Origin: Pseudomonas caricapapayae | GTDB taxonomy: Bacteria; Pseudomonadota; Gammaproteobacteria; Pseudomonadales; Pseudomonadaceae | DNA: 64,000 nt | Direction of reading: 5' to 3' | Assembly: GCF_001400735.1 (NCBI RefSeq) | Contig: NZ_LJPW01000003.1 | Span: 1 to 64,000, forward strand | In this document: positions 1-8,961 of the stretch, piece by piece | How the letters are laid out: every line of letters begins with the position of its first letter | Position numbering within the stretch: the first letter of the stretch is position 1 | The notes under the pieces: model-generated | Databases searched by the model: none | The model's input: the letters and a program-made list of their open reading frames with translations, nothing else | What the model was told of the DNA's origin: nothing | Program-made: the position numbers and the translations under genes

Positions 1-280
1 GCATCTTGAGTGTATAGGTCAGCCCGTCGGGCGAGATCGACCAGCTTTCTGCCAGCCCCGGGACCAGTTTCGTGCCTTTGTCGTCAACCCGGATCAGCAC
101 ATCGTAGACGTTGGAAAATACCCAGTTGTCGATGTTCTGCGCACTTTTGATCGGGTCGAAGGTGGTGCCGTCCTCACGACGGCCGATGGTCAGCACGCCC
201 GCAGCTTCCGCCACACCCGCTGCCAGGGAACAGGCCGCCAGCATGGCGACGGTCAGCATTTTCATTGGTCGAGCTTTCAT
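1..280 (-). CDS. Peptide ABC transporter substrate-binding protein, 5' part only
   Basis: First 93 codons of a periplasmic solute-binding protein (SBP family 5, DppA/OppA type); the rest lies left of the window. A hydrophobic signal peptide ends near AEA, followed by VLTIGRREDGTTFDPIKSA and the family-typical pattern of a time-zero 'VPGLAESW' segment and 'SPDGLTYTLKM'. The ATG at 280 is preferred because AAGGAG lies nine bases upstream; an in-frame ATG at 286 would be too close. It is the last gene of the operon that runs leftward from 4243 and would supply the ligand-binding component. A LAAC motif inside the signal sequence could instead make it a lipoprotein. Confidence 0.85.
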   Translation of the reverse strand, partial: MKARPMKMLTVAMLAACSLAAGVAEAAGVLTIGRREDGTTFDPIKSAQNIDNWVFSNVYDVLIRVDDKGTKLVPGLAESWSISPDGLTYTLKM

Positions 281-330
281 ACACATGAACTCCTTGCCGG
301 TGTCGGGACAGATGTTGTTATAGGTCTGGA

Positions 331-1311
331 TCAAAAGACGGGGGTATCAAGCACACAGTCGTAGCGCTGCTCGCCGACGTGGCGGGTGGGCGGTACGACA
401 CTGGAACAGGTCGATCTGGCGAACCGGCAGCGCGGGTGAAAGGCGCAGCCGTCGGGCAAGTGCAGCGGGCTTGGAGGCTCGCCCTGCAAGGGTTCGCCGG
501 GCAAAGGACGATCCGGATCGATTTCGGGGATCGCTTGAATCAGCGCGGCGGTGTAGGGATGGCGCGGCGTGAGAAAAACGTCTTCGACCGGGCCCTCTTC
601 AACGATTTTGCCCAGGTACATCACCGCCACCCGGTCGCACAGGCGACGCACGATGGCCAGGTCATGGGCAATGAACAGAATCGCCAGGTTCATGCGCTGG
701 CGCAGTTCCAGCAGCAGGTTGATGATCTGCCCCTGAATCGATACGTCTAGCGCCGCCACGCATTCGTCGGCAATGATCAGCCGCGGCTCGATGGCCAGCG
801 CACGGGCAATGCCGACACGCTGACATTGCCCCCCGCTCAAGGCGCCGGGTTTGCGCTCGGCAAATTCGGGCCGCAGACCGACCATATCGAGCAGTTCGAG
901 AACTCGCGCCGGTATCTCGGATGGGGCGACCTTGCGCTGCACTTTCAGCACTTCGGCCAGTGTGGCACCAATGGTCATGCGCGGATTGAGCGAAGAGGAC
1001 GGGTCCTGAAAGACCATCGCGGTTTCGCTGCGCAGGCGTTGCAGATTGATGCCGCTGCCTTGGGCCATGTCGACATCATCGAAGACGATCTGCCCGGAAG
1101 TTATGTCATTGAGGCGCAGAATGGCGCGACCCAGCGTGCTTTTGCCGCTGCCGGACTCGCCCACCAGCCCCAGCGTTTCGCCCGCGCAAATGCTCAGTGA
1201 TACGCCGTTGACAGCATGCACCCAACGTTTGTCGAGGCCCATGAAGCCTGAGCCAGGGGCTGGAAAGCGCACCACCAGATCATTGACGTTCAGCAGTGTG
1301 ATGCCGCTCAT
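331..1311 (-). CDS. Peptide ABC transporter ATP-binding protein (DppF/OppF type)
   Basis: Cytoplasmic ATPase of 326 aa that would power peptide import. Walker [10 protein letters not shown] is at residues 51-59, with a Q-loop VFQDPSSSLNP, signature LSGGQCQRVG, Walker B LIIADE and H-loop IAHDLA. The cysteine-containing C-terminal oligopeptide-transporter motif is present (DGCAFHPRCRF). The residue after the Walker B glutamate is Cys (ADECVAALD) where most relatives have Pro. The ATG overlaps the stop of the preceding ATPase gene by four bases (ATGA), so translation is probably coupled. Together with the upstream permeases and the downstream binding protein it makes a complete five-part importer. 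Confidence 0.9.
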   Translation of the reverse strand: MSGITLLNVNDLVVRFPAPGSGFMGLDKRWVHAVNGVSLSICAGETLGLVGESGSGKSTLGRAILRLNDITSGQIVFDDVDMAQGSGINLQRLRSETAMVFQDPSSSLNPRMTIGATLAEVLKVQRKVAPSEIPARVLELLDMVGLRPEFAERKPGALSGGQCQRVGIARALAIEPRLIIADECVAALDVSIQGQIINLLLELRQRMNLAILFIAHDLAIVRRLCDRVAVMYLGKIVEEGPVEDVFLTPRHPYTAALIQAIPEIDPDRPLPGEPLQGEPPSPLHLPDGCAFHPRCRFARSTCSSVVPPTRHVGEQRYDCVLDTPVF

Positions 1312-2284
1312 GAAACGGCCTCCCGGGGGTGCGCCAACGGATAGTGACAGGCTGCAGCATGGGCCACGCCCATCGGCCGCATCAGCGGTAGCTTGTCAGG
1401 ACAGTCGGCACCAGCGTGACTGCAACGCGCATGAAAACGGCAGCCGTCTGGCAGTGCGTCGAGCAAAGGCGGCTGACCGGGGATGGTGCGCAACATGCCG
1501 TTGCCGGCACTGCTGGCGGGCTGGCAGTCGATAAGGCCATGAGTATAGGGGTGACGTGCGCGGGCCAGCACGTCGCGCTTGCTGCCGTGTTCACACAGAC
1601 GGCCGGCGTACATCACCGCGATGGAGTCGCAGGTTTGCGCCACCACGCCCAGGTCGTGGGTAATCATGATCAACGACAGCCCGTGACGGTCGCGCAGGTC
1701 GAGTAACAGACGCAGGATCTGTGCCTGCACCGTCACGTCCAGTGCAGTGGTCGGCTCGTCGGCGATCAATACCTGTGGCCCGCAGCCAAGGGCTACGGCA
1801 ATCATGGCGCGCTGGCGCATGCCGCCGGAAAACTCATGGGGATAGTTGTCCACACGGGAAGCCGGATCGGGAATGCCGACCTGGCGCAGCAGATCAATCG
1901 ACTGCGCCCGCGCCTCACGCTTCGACGCGCCCTGATGCAGACGGAAACCTTCGGCGATCTGCTCGCCGATGCGCATCAGCGGGTCCAGATGGCTACTGGG
2001 ATTCTGGAAGATCATGCCGATCCGCCGCCCTCGCATGGCGCGCATGCCGGCCGCGTCCAGCTGCAACAGATCGACATCATCGAGCAGCACCGAACCACCG
2101 CGCACGTGCAGATCTGGCGATGGCATCAATTGCATCAGTGCCCGGCAAGCCATGGTCTTGCCTGAGCCGCTTTCGCCAACCAGACCGAGAATCTCGCCCT
2201 GATGCAGATCGAATGACAACCGGTCGACCAGTGTCACCCAGCCACCACACTCATCTCGCTGACCTGTAACACAGGTGCACTCAT
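1308..2284 (-). pseudogene. Peptide ABC transporter ATP-binding protein (DppD/OppD type), frameshifted near its start
   Basis: The natural start is ATG at 2284, which overlaps the permease stop (ATGA). It gives MSAPVLQVSEMSVVAG and then hits TGA at 2236-2234. The rest of the ATPase continues in the -1 frame from GTG at 2237: VTLVDRLSFDLHQGEILG, Walker A GESGSGKT, signature FSGGMRQR, Walker [13 protein letters not shown], and DGCRFHARCS at the C-terminus. Adding one G to the GGG run at about 2237-2239 restores one frame of exactly 325 aa, the usual length. Alternatives are a start at ATG 2315 inside the permease gene with an unrelated N-terminus, reinitiation at the GTG overlapping the stop (GTGA), or a sequencing error. 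All core catalytic motifs are intact, so a shortened protein could still be made. Confidence 0.75.
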
Positions 2285-3144
2285 TGCCGCTCTCCCAGGG
2301 TTTCGGCAACGCCATCCGCCAACAGGCTGAAGCCCATGGCCAGCGTCACGATGGCCAGTCCCGGAAAGGTGCAGATCCACCACGCGGACGTCAGGAACGC
2401 CTGCCCCTCGGCGACCATCGTGCCCCACTCTGCCAGAGGCGGTTGCACGCCCAGCCCCAGGTAGCTGACCGAAGCGCCACTGAGCAGCACCAGAACCGCA
2501 TCGGACATGGAAAACACAACCGAGCCAAACATCGCGTTAGGCAATAGATGCCGGAACAGGATACGCAAATGACCAAAACCCAGACTTTTGGCGGCCAGGG
2601 CGAAATCGCTTTCCTTGAGAACCAGAATCTGTGAGCGGATCAGTCGCGCGTAAGACACCCAGCCCACCAATGCCATAGCGATGTAGAAGCTGCTCAGGCC
2701 CGGTCCGAGAATCGCGATGATCGCCAGCATCAGCACCAGAAACGGAAAGGCCAGAACGATGTCGATCACGCGCATGCACAGGTTGTCGAAGCGCCCGCCA
2801 ATGTAGCCTGACAAGGCGCCGACAAAGGTCCCGATCATGAACGGGAAGACCACCCCGAGCACACAGATCTGCAGATCGACGCGTGCCGCCCAGATGACTC
2901 GGGACAGAATGTCGCGACCAAAATTGTCGGTGCCAAACGGATGCGCCAGGTGCGGCGCGAGCATACGCATTTCCGTGTTCTGGTAGATCGGGTCGTAAGG
3001 TGCCAGCCACGGCGCAAAGAGCGCCAGCATCAGCCAGAACCCCAGCAACGAAGCACCCATCACCATCGCCAGTCGGCCGTTGCGCAAGCGCAGACGCAAA
3101 CGGGAACGCCAGTTTGGACGCAGTTGAGCATGGGCGACGGTCAT
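2281..3144 (-). CDS. Peptide ABC transporter permease (DppC/OppC type)
   Basis: Inner-membrane permease of 287 aa with an N-terminal cytoplasmic basic stretch, a first membrane helix at about residues 30-50, the periplasmic APYDPIYQNTEMR/FGTDNFGRD region that is typical of DppC, and five further helices. The EAA loop that contacts the ATPase is visible as AAKSLGFGHLRILFRHLLPN. It overlaps the upstream permease by four bases and the downstream ATPase by four bases, as expected for a tightly coupled transporter operon. The substrate is presumed to be short peptides or a related plant-derived compound because of the neighbouring pip and pipR genes; that is inference. Confidence 0.9.
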   Translation of the reverse strand: MTVAHAQLRPNWRSRLRLRLRNGRLAMVMGASLLGFWLMLALFAPWLAPYDPIYQNTEMRMLAPHLAHPFGTDNFGRDILSRVIWAARVDLQICVLGVVFPFMIGTFVGALSGYIGGRFDNLCMRVIDIVLAFPFLVLMLAIIAILGPGLSSFYIAMALVGWVSYARLIRSQILVLKESDFALAAKSLGFGHLRILFRHLLPNAMFGSVVFSMSDAVLVLLSGASVSYLGLGVQPPLAEWGTMVAEGQAFLTSAWWICTFPGLAIVTLAMGFSLLADGVAETLGERQ

Positions 3145-4088
3145 TTGATGTTCACCCGGGGGTCTATCGCTACCGTGGCCACATCGGCGAGGAAGTTCAC
3201 GATCACCGTGGCACAGGCCAGCACCATCGCCACGCCCTGCACCACCATGTAATCGCGACTGAAGATGCCGCGTACCAGCAACTGGCCAATACCGGGGATC
3301 GCAAACAGACTCTCGATAACCACGGTGCCACTGATCAGCCAGCCGATGTTAACGGCCAGCAGGTTGATCGAGGGCACCAGCGCATTGGGCAATACGTGGC
3401 GACGAAACAATGCGCCTTCACTGACGCCACGTGCCCGAGCCGCGGTGACGTGATCGGCCTGTAACTCCATGAGCATGCTGGCGCGCAGGTTGCGAATCAG
3501 TACAGCCGACAGGGCCAGCGCAATGGTCAGGCATGGCAGCACCATGTGATGGGCCTTGTCCAGCCAGTCGCTGCCATAGCCCGACACCGGAAACCAGCCG
3601 AGCTGCACGCTGAACATCAGGATCAGCATGATGCCCAGCCAGAACGCTGGCATGCCCAGCCCCGTGGTGGTGAAGACACGAATCAGGTTATCGCCCCAAC
3701 TGCCCTTGTTGCGTGCCGCGACCGTGGCCAGCGGCACGGCGATCAACAGCGCCAGCAGAACGCTGCCAGAGACCAGAAAAAAGGTGGGCTCGAGCCGGGT
3801 AACGATCAATTTGAGCACGTCGATCTTGTACAGCAGCGACTTGCCCATATCCCCCTGCAACAGGTTTTTCATGAAGTACGCATATTGCGTCCACAACGGC
3901 TCGTCCAACCCGTACTGAGCACGGATATTGGCCAGTGCCTGCGGCGTGGAGCGGGCTCCCAGCAGAATGCGCGCCGGATCGCCGGGAATAGAACGCACCA
4001 GAACGAAGGTCACCAGGCTGATGCCGAACAGCACCGGCAGCAACTGCAACGGACGCTGGAGAATGAAACGATAACGACCCAGATTCAT
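3141..4088 (-). CDS. Peptide ABC transporter permease (DppB/OppB type)
   Basis: Inner-membrane permease of 315 aa, the partner of the DppC-type permease that follows it. Features include the opening FILQRPLQLLPVLFGISLVTFVLVRSIPGDP, the periplasmic DEPLWTQYAYFMKNLLQGDMGKS block and the EAA-type loop ARARGVSEGALFRRHVLPN. Its ATG at 4088 shares one base with the stop of a 51-codon ORF (TGATG), so its translation is likely coupled to that ORF. Length and topology are normal for the DppB family. Confidence 0.9.
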   Translation of the reverse strand: MNLGRYRFILQRPLQLLPVLFGISLVTFVLVRSIPGDPARILLGARSTPQALANIRAQYGLDEPLWTQYAYFMKNLLQGDMGKSLLYKIDVLKLIVTRLEPTFFLVSGSVLLALLIAVPLATVAARNKGSWGDNLIRVFTTTGLGMPAFWLGIMLILMFSVQLGWFPVSGYGSDWLDKAHHMVLPCLTIALALSAVLIRNLRASMLMELQADHVTAARARGVSEGALFRRHVLPNALVPSINLLAVNIGWLISGTVVIESLFAIPGIGQLLVRGIFSRDYMVVQGVAMVLACATVIVNFLADVATVAIDPRVNIK

Positions 4089-4243
4089 CAGACGCCCCGA
4101 TGCTGTGACAGAAAATTCAGCAGGACCGGAAAGTACGCCGCCACCCCTTCAACGTAAAAGGGCAAGGCAGAGTTGTAGTCGAACATTGACCATCCGTCGA
4201 CTTCGATTATTTTTCGCGCTTCCGGACTGATCTCATACGCCAT
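4088..4243 (-). CDS. 51-aa small ORF leading the peptide-transporter operon
   Basis: Codons 4243 to 4088 encode 51 aa: MAYEISPEARKIIEVDGW, then SMFDYNSALPFYVEGVAAYF, PVLLNFLSQHRGV. The ATG is preceded by an AAGGTGAAG Shine-Dalgarno-like stretch at good spacing, and the stop overlaps the permease start as TGATG. The middle and C-terminus are moderately hydrophobic but too short for a clear membrane helix. I do not recognise a family. A functional small protein, a leader that couples translation, or an accessory subunit of the importer are all possible. The ribosome-binding site and overlap argue for real translation. Confidence 0.6.
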   Translation of the reverse strand: MAYEISPEARKIIEVDGWSMFDYNSALPFYVEGVAAYFPVLLNFLSQHRGV

Positions 4244-4317
4244 TGCACTTCACCTTTCCGGACGTCGCTTATGGCCTCAACCCTAACGCGCGTTGCGGCG
4301 ACAGACAGCTAGCAATT

Positions 4318-4346
4318 CTTATAGGTTTTACAGGACTGGCAATCAA
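4318..4346 (-). promoter_or_regulatory. Candidate sigma-70 promoter of the peptide-transporter operon
   Basis: Reading the minus strand, TTGATT (4346-4341) and TATAAG (4323-4318) are 17 bases apart, giving a start of transcription near 4311 and a leader of about 70 nt before the 51-aa ORF. It lies back to back with the sigma-54 promoter of pipR, so a regulator bound between them could act on both. Confidence 0.45.
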
Positions 4347-4359
4347 TTGGACGCAGGCG

Positions 4360-4375
4360 TGGCACTGTCCTTGCT
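4360..4375 (+). promoter_or_regulatory. Sigma-54 (RpoN) promoter upstream of pipR
   Basis: TGGCACTGTCCTTGCT matches the -24/-12 consensus TGGCAC-N5-TTGCW at every defined position, with GG (4361-4362) and GC (4373-4374) ten bases apart. Transcription would start near 4386, about 40 nt before the pipR start codon. No enhancer site was identified. Confidence 0.7.
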
Positions 4376-4426
4376 AATTGTTATATTAAGACCCCGCACA
4401 GGCTCAATGACAAAGGAGGTCATGCC

Positions 4427-5191
4427 ATGCATATCAGGTTGTCGGATTTCAATTCGCGGCTGCAATCTGCATCCACGCTGGATCAGCAAATGGATTGCGC
4501 ACTGCTGTTGGCATCGGATCTCGGATTCGATGCAGTGATTTACGATTACAGCCCGGTGCCCGTGTCCCATGATGGAGCACTGATCACCCCGTCATTGCTC
4601 TCATTGCGCAATACTCCCGCGGACTGGCATGCACTCTGGTGCAGTCAGGGCTATTACCAGATCGACCCGGTGCAACATCTGGCCGTTGCCAGCGTCTCGC
4701 CGTTCGTATGGTCGTATCAGCCCAAGGCCGAGACCGTGCTGCAGACCTTCATCACCGATACGCACAAACCCGTGGTGCGCTACCTGCATGACTCACACAT
4801 GACGTGTGGCGTGACAGTGCCTATTCACATGCCCAAAGGCGGTTTCGCCACCCTGACCGGCCTGTGCTCCGACAGCAGCGACGTCGCGCTGGAAGATGCC
4901 CGCCAGAGCCTGGCCGGGTTCGGCTTGCTCGCTCACGCTTTTCAGGAAGTTGCCTATCCGCTGTTTGACCAGAAAATGCGCTCGTGCAATGCCATCAGGC
5001 TTACCCGGCGCGAGCGCGAATGCCTGAGCTGGTCCGCCGAGGGCCTGACAGCAAGGGAGATCGCCGATCAGCTCAACCGTTCGGTCGCCACGGTGACGCT
5101 GCACCTGAACTCGGCCATGCAGAAACTGGGCGCGAAAAACCGGGTGCAGGCGGTAGTGCGTGCGGTTCATTACCGGTTACTCGACCACTGA
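4427..5191 (+). CDS. pipR: LuxR-family solo regulator of the plant-responsive (PipR/OryR) type
   Basis: Cytoplasmic transcription factor of 254 aa with an N-terminal autoinducer-binding domain (about 20-175) and a C-terminal LuxR helix-turn-helix (about 190-250: [25 protein letters not shown]). In TraR numbering the ligand-pocket residues D70, P71 and W85 are kept (D80, P81, W95 here), but Y61 is Trp (W71), a replacement known from plant-responsive LuxR solos; W57 is retained (W67). No luxI-type synthase is in the window. It sits between a peptide ABC operon and pip, the layout described for pipR in Pseudomonas. AAGGAGG seven bases before ATG 4427 fixes the start. The predicted sigma-54 promoter is separate evidence about its control. 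Confidence 0.8.
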   Translation: MHIRLSDFNSRLQSASTLDQQMDCALLLASDLGFDAVIYDYSPVPVSHDGALITPSLLSLRNTPADWHALWCSQGYYQIDPVQHLAVASVSPFVWSYQPKAETVLQTFITDTHKPVVRYLHDSHMTCGVTVPIHMPKGGFATLTGLCSDSSDVALEDARQSLAGFGLLAHAFQEVAYPLFDQKMRSCNAIRLTRRERECLSWSAEGLTAREIADQLNRSVATVTLHLNSAMQKLGAKNRVQAVVRAVHYRLLDH

Positions 5192-5285
5192 CCGGCTGAT
5201 TGGCCAAAACCTATCATTTTCTATAGTTATGAGACGCAAGACGCCGCGCTATGGTGCCCCGAACTATCCAGCAGGGACCGGCGAC

Positions 5286-6209
5286 ATGGCAGAGATGACG
5301 ATCAAGGAAGGTTTTGCCCCTTTTGGCAACTATCAGACGTGGTATCGCATCACTGGCGATGTGCACGGCCCCCGCGCACCCTTGGTCATCCTGCACGGCG
5401 GCCCCGGCTGTACCCATGATTACGTGGATTCGTTCAAGGACCTCGCCAGTACCGGTCGGGCGGTGATTCACTATGATCAACTGGGTAACGGAAAATCCAC
5501 CCGACTTCCCGGACAAGGCAATGAGTTCTGGACGGTGGATCTGTTCCTGCGTGAGCTGGACAACCTGCTTGAGCATCTGGGCCTCAAGGATAACTACGCT
5601 CTGCTAGGCCAATCCTGGGGTGGCATGCTGGCGTCGGAGCATGCGGTACTCAAACCCACGGGGCTGAAGGCGCTGATTATTGCCAACTCCCCTGCTGACA
5701 TGCGCACCTGGGTCAGCGAAGCCAATCGACTGCGCGAGGCATTGCCGGCAGAGGTGCAGGCTGCACTGCTCAAGCACGAACAGGCAGGAACGTTGACTGA
5801 CCCTGAGTACCTGAAAGCCTCACGGGCATTTTATGACCGTCATGTCTGTCGCATCACCCCCTGGCCGGAGGAGGTTAAACGAACCTTCGACCAGATCGAC
5901 GCGGACCCGACGGTGTATCACGCCATGAATGGCCCTACCGAGTTTCACGTCATCGGTACGATGAAGGACTGGACCATCGTCGATCGCCTGTCATCCATCA
6001 AGGTCCCCACGCTGCTGATTTCCGGAAAGTATGACGAGGCCACACCGCTGGTCGTAAAACCCTATGTGGATAATATTCCTGATATTTGCTGGTCGATTTT
6101 CGAAGAGTCCAGTCACATGCCTCACGTGGAAGAACGCATGGCGTGCATGGGCCGCGTTGCAGGTTTTCTGGACACACTGGTTGTTACGGGTAACGCCTCG
6201 GCGGCGTAA
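5286..6209 (+). CDS. pip: Proline iminopeptidase (alpha/beta hydrolase)
   Basis: Protein of 307 aa in the S33 peptidase family, which removes N-terminal proline from peptides. Visible motifs are the oxyanion-hole HGGPG (residues 37-41), the nucleophile elbow GQSWGG (S110), a probable catalytic Asp at D250 (SGKYDEATP) and His at H277 (SSHMPH). The start at ATG 5286 begins MAEMTIKEG and gives the normal family length; the frame stays open 42 codons further upstream but that extension looks non-coding. No signal peptide, so it should be cytoplasmic and act on imported peptides, which fits the adjacent peptide importer and pipR. It may be transcribed with pipR or from its own promoter in the 94-nt gap. 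Confidence 0.9.
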   Translation: MAEMTIKEGFAPFGNYQTWYRITGDVHGPRAPLVILHGGPGCTHDYVDSFKDLASTGRAVIHYDQLGNGKSTRLPGQGNEFWTVDLFLRELDNLLEHLGLKDNYALLGQSWGGMLASEHAVLKPTGLKALIIANSPADMRTWVSEANRLREALPAEVQAALLKHEQAGTLTDPEYLKASRAFYDRHVCRITPWPEEVKRTFDQIDADPTVYHAMNGPTEFHVIGTMKDWTIVDRLSSIKVPTLLISGKYDEATPLVVKPYVDNIPDICWSIFEESSHMPHVEERMACMGRVAGFLDTLVVTGNASAA

Positions 6210-6478
6210 CAGTCAGTCCGACGGTTATGCCCGTCAAAACCTGAATTATTAGAGTTAATACTTTAGTGACAGCGGGCAAGGCAAGCCGTTTATGTTATTC
6301 ACTGTGCAAAGAGATTTTCTCCTTTCCACACAACGACTTAACAGCCCCTCAATACAGATGAATCAATAATGAAATAACTTTCATCGCTATTTATTAAAGC
6401 TCTCCCTGCTTCGGCAGAAAAACAGTTATTGGAAAGGAACGTATCCCTTTTCGCCTGTTTTTGCCGCCGGAGGCAATC

Positions 6479-8104
6479 ATGAACCTCAGATCGTTGAATA
6501 TCTCACGCAGGGCATCCCTGTTTTTTGGCGTTATTACCTTGCTGCTGATTGGTCTCGGTGGATTCTCCTACGTGCAGATCGACCATCTGCGCACGGCCGA
6601 ACAGAACATAGAAGAAAACTCGCTGCCCAGTATTCAGGTGGTCGACGACATTCAGATCGCCCTGCTTCACGCTCGCCTGGAAAGCATCAGAATGCTGGCC
6701 AGTACCGATCCCGCCGTACACAGCACTGCGGAAGCCAAAGTCCGGGAAGCCATCGAAGCGCTCCGGTCGAACAGCGAGTTCTATCGGAAAAATCTGATTT
6801 CGGGTGAAACAGACCGTGCGCAATTCGAAGACGCCAACAGCAAGATGGGGGCCTACATCGACGGTGTAAAACAAATCATCGCCATGGACAGCTCCGATCA
6901 TGAAAAAGCCGTTTCCTTTGCGAACACAGAGCAGGTTCAACGGGCCAGCGCCTATCAGGAAAAACTTTCCACGCTGCGCGGTCACAACGCTGAAGAAGCC
7001 GTGAGTTCCGGGAAAGATGCCACCGCCGTTTATAACCACAGTGTCAATGTGTTACTGACGGTGGTTGTCGTGGCCTGCCTTCTGACAGTGGTTCTGGCGG
7101 TTACCCTGACACGCAGTATTGTCGATCCGATCGGCGTCTCCCTCAAACTGGCAGAAGACATCGCCGCAGGCGACCTGACCCGGCAACTGGGCGTCACGGG
7201 CAGCGATGAAGCGTCACGTTTGATGAACGCACTGAACACGATGTCGGGCAACCTGCGCAGCACGATTCAGGAGATATCAGGTGCATCCGCCCAGTTGAGC
7301 ACTGCCGCCGTCGAGATGACATCGATCACCGAAAGCGCCGATCGGACACTGCAGCAACAGAACAGCGAAATCGAGCAGGCCGCCACAGCGGTAACCGAAA
7401 TGAGTGCTGCCGTAGAAGAGGTCGCTCGTAATGCTACGTCCACCTCCCAGGCCGCCCAGCAGTCAAGCATTTCCGCCGATCTGGGCAACCAGCGTGTTAC
7501 CGAAACACTGAACGCCATGCAGAATCTGACGGGCCTGGTCGAAGGCTCTTCTGCCCAAGTCACCGCCCTGGCAGGCCAGGCTCAGGACATTAGCAAGGTG
7601 CTGGGCGTGATTCGCGGGATTGCGGAACAGACCAATCTGCTGGCATTGAACGCCGCTATCGAAGCCGCTCGTGCTGGTGAGCAGGGCCGCGGTTTTGCCG
7701 TGGTGGCTGATGAAGTACGCGCTCTGGCGCATCGCACACAAACGTCTACTCAAGAAGTCGAACAGATGATCTCGGCGATTCAGGCCGGCTCTACCGCCAC
7801 GGTCGAATCCATGCAAAAAAGTACCCTGGAAGTGCACAGCACTCGCAAGACCGCGGAAGACGCCGGGCAGTCGTTGCGTCAGATCACCGATTCGGTACTG
7901 GAGATCAATAACCGTAACCTGCAAATCGCTGCCGCATCCGAACAGCAGGCGCATGTAGCGCGCGATGTCGATAGAAGCCTGATCAGCATTCGTGACCTGG
8001 CAGTACAGAGCAGCGAAGGCACCCGACAAACATTGATCGCCAGTACTGAACTTTCGCAATTAGCGGTCAACTTGAATGATCTGGTACTGCGTTTCAAGAC
8101 GTGA
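6479..8104 (+). CDS. Methyl-accepting chemotaxis protein
   Basis: Inner-membrane chemoreceptor of 541 aa. The first membrane helix is at about residues 12-30, a roughly 160-residue periplasmic helical domain of the four-helix-bundle type follows, then a second helix at about 188-210 ([18 protein letters not shown]), a HAMP domain and a cytoplasmic signalling hairpin. The tip carries the conserved [24 protein letters not shown] stretch and [15 protein letters not shown]. The start at ATG 6479 has GGAGG eight bases upstream. It is monocistronic, ending in a strong terminator. The ligand cannot be told from the sequence. Confidence 0.92.
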   Translation: MNLRSLNISRRASLFFGVITLLLIGLGGFSYVQIDHLRTAEQNIEENSLPSIQVVDDIQIALLHARLESIRMLASTDPAVHSTAEAKVREAIEALRSNSEFYRKNLISGETDRAQFEDANSKMGAYIDGVKQIIAMDSSDHEKAVSFANTEQVQRASAYQEKLSTLRGHNAEEAVSSGKDATAVYNHSVNVLLTVVVVACLLTVVLAVTLTRSIVDPIGVSLKLAEDIAAGDLTRQLGVTGSDEASRLMNALNTMSGNLRSTIQEISGASAQLSTAAVEMTSITESADRTLQQQNSEIEQAATAVTEMSAAVEEVARNATSTSQAAQQSSISADLGNQRVTETLNAMQNLTGLVEGSSAQVTALAGQAQDISKVLGVIRGIAEQTNLLALNAAIEAARAGEQGRGFAVVADEVRALAHRTQTSTQEVEQMISAIQAGSTATVESMQKSTLEVHSTRKTAEDAGQSLRQITDSVLEINNRNLQIAAASEQQAHVARDVDRSLISIRDLAVQSSEGTRQTLIASTELSQLAVNLNDLVLRFKT

Positions 8105-8140
8105 TTTAAAACGGGATCCATAAAAAGGCGTGACGCCAGG

Positions 8141-8168
8141 GCAGCCGATTCGTCGGCTGCACCTTTTT
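8141..8168 (+). terminator. Rho-independent terminator of the chemoreceptor gene
   Basis: GCAGCCGA and TCGGCTGC form a perfect 8-bp stem closed by a TTCG tetraloop, followed by ACC and five T residues. Confidence 0.85.
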
Positions 8169-8318
8169 ACAGCGCCAGTGCCACTTTTGGCAAAAAGACA
8201 ATAACAAAATGCCACTATCCGACAGCCATTAAAAGTGGCTCTTCACTTGTTTCATTAACGATACAAATACGTCCGATCAGGTATGATGCGCGCTACTTGA
8301 ATACGGGAAGTATGAGGT

Positions 8319-8948
8319 ATGCCTTGCAGAATCATCGTGGCGGACGATCACCCACTATTTCGTGAGGGCATGCTGCGCACTATCGAGCGGCTGATACCTG
8401 AAGCAACCCTGGAAGAAGCAGGCAATATGGATGAAGTACTCGCTCTTGCACGCCAGGGTGATGAAGTCGACACGCTGGTGCTCGACCTGCGCTTTCCGGG
8501 GCTTACTTCCATACAGACTATCGGCAGCCTGCGCAGTGAGTTCAAACGTACGTCGATCATTGTGGTATCGATGGTCGATGACCTGGAAACCATTTCACAG
8601 GTCATGTCTCAGGGTGCGGATGGCTTCATTGGCAAAAATATAGATCCTCTGGAAATTGCCGAATCCATCATCGCAATCCGCGACGGTGAAGTGGTGGTCA
8701 AGTACAAGCCCGAAGGCTCGATCCTGAGCGATCTGGACACCAGCGCAATCAGCCATCTGACCGTACGCCAAAGAGAAGTGCTGGGGCTTGTGGCGTCCGG
8801 AAAGACCAATAAGGAAATAGCCAGGGACCTGGGTATTTCACCCTTTACCGTGCGCATTCATGTATCCAGCCTGCTGAAGGCACTTGGCGTGTCCACCCGA
8901 TCGGCCGCCGCTGCACAGTTTTCAAGCCTGGCCGGCAAACAGCACTGA
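8319..8948 (+). CDS. NarL/FixJ-type response regulator
   Basis: Two-domain regulator of 209 aa. The receiver domain has the acidic pair D9/D10 (VADDHPLF), the phospho-acceptor D56 in LVLDLRFPG and a Lys in GFIGKNID. A LuxR-type DNA-binding domain follows (LTVRQREVLGLVASGKTNKEIARDLG). The hybrid kinase gene starts 13 bases after its stop, so the two are cotranscribed and form a two-component pair. The start at ATG 8319 is preceded by GAAGTATGAGGT. The pair resembles in layout the P. aeruginosa PA1397/PA1396 type. Confidence 0.9.
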   Translation: MPCRIIVADDHPLFREGMLRTIERLIPEATLEEAGNMDEVLALARQGDEVDTLVLDLRFPGLTSIQTIGSLRSEFKRTSIIVVSMVDDLETISQVMSQGADGFIGKNIDPLEIAESIIAIRDGEVVVKYKPEGSILSDLDTSAISHLTVRQREVLGLVASGKTNKEIARDLGISPFTVRIHVSSLLKALGVSTRSAAAAQFSSLAGKQH

Positions 8949-8961
8949 GCCGGGAGCCGCA

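Noticed and set aside
2234..2284. Programmed -1 frameshift in the peptide ATPase gene
   Set aside because: No X XXY YYZ slippery heptamer or downstream pseudoknot is evident at the junction; a one-base deletion or reinitiation is simpler.
4333..4370. lux-box between pipR and the transporter operon
   Set aside because: Only an AGGAC/GTCCT arm pair with poor further match was found; not enough to call a LuxR-type site.
6240..6330. Sigma-28 (FliA) promoter for the chemoreceptor
   Set aside because: GCCGTTTA resembles the -10 but no TAAA-type -35 lies at the right distance.
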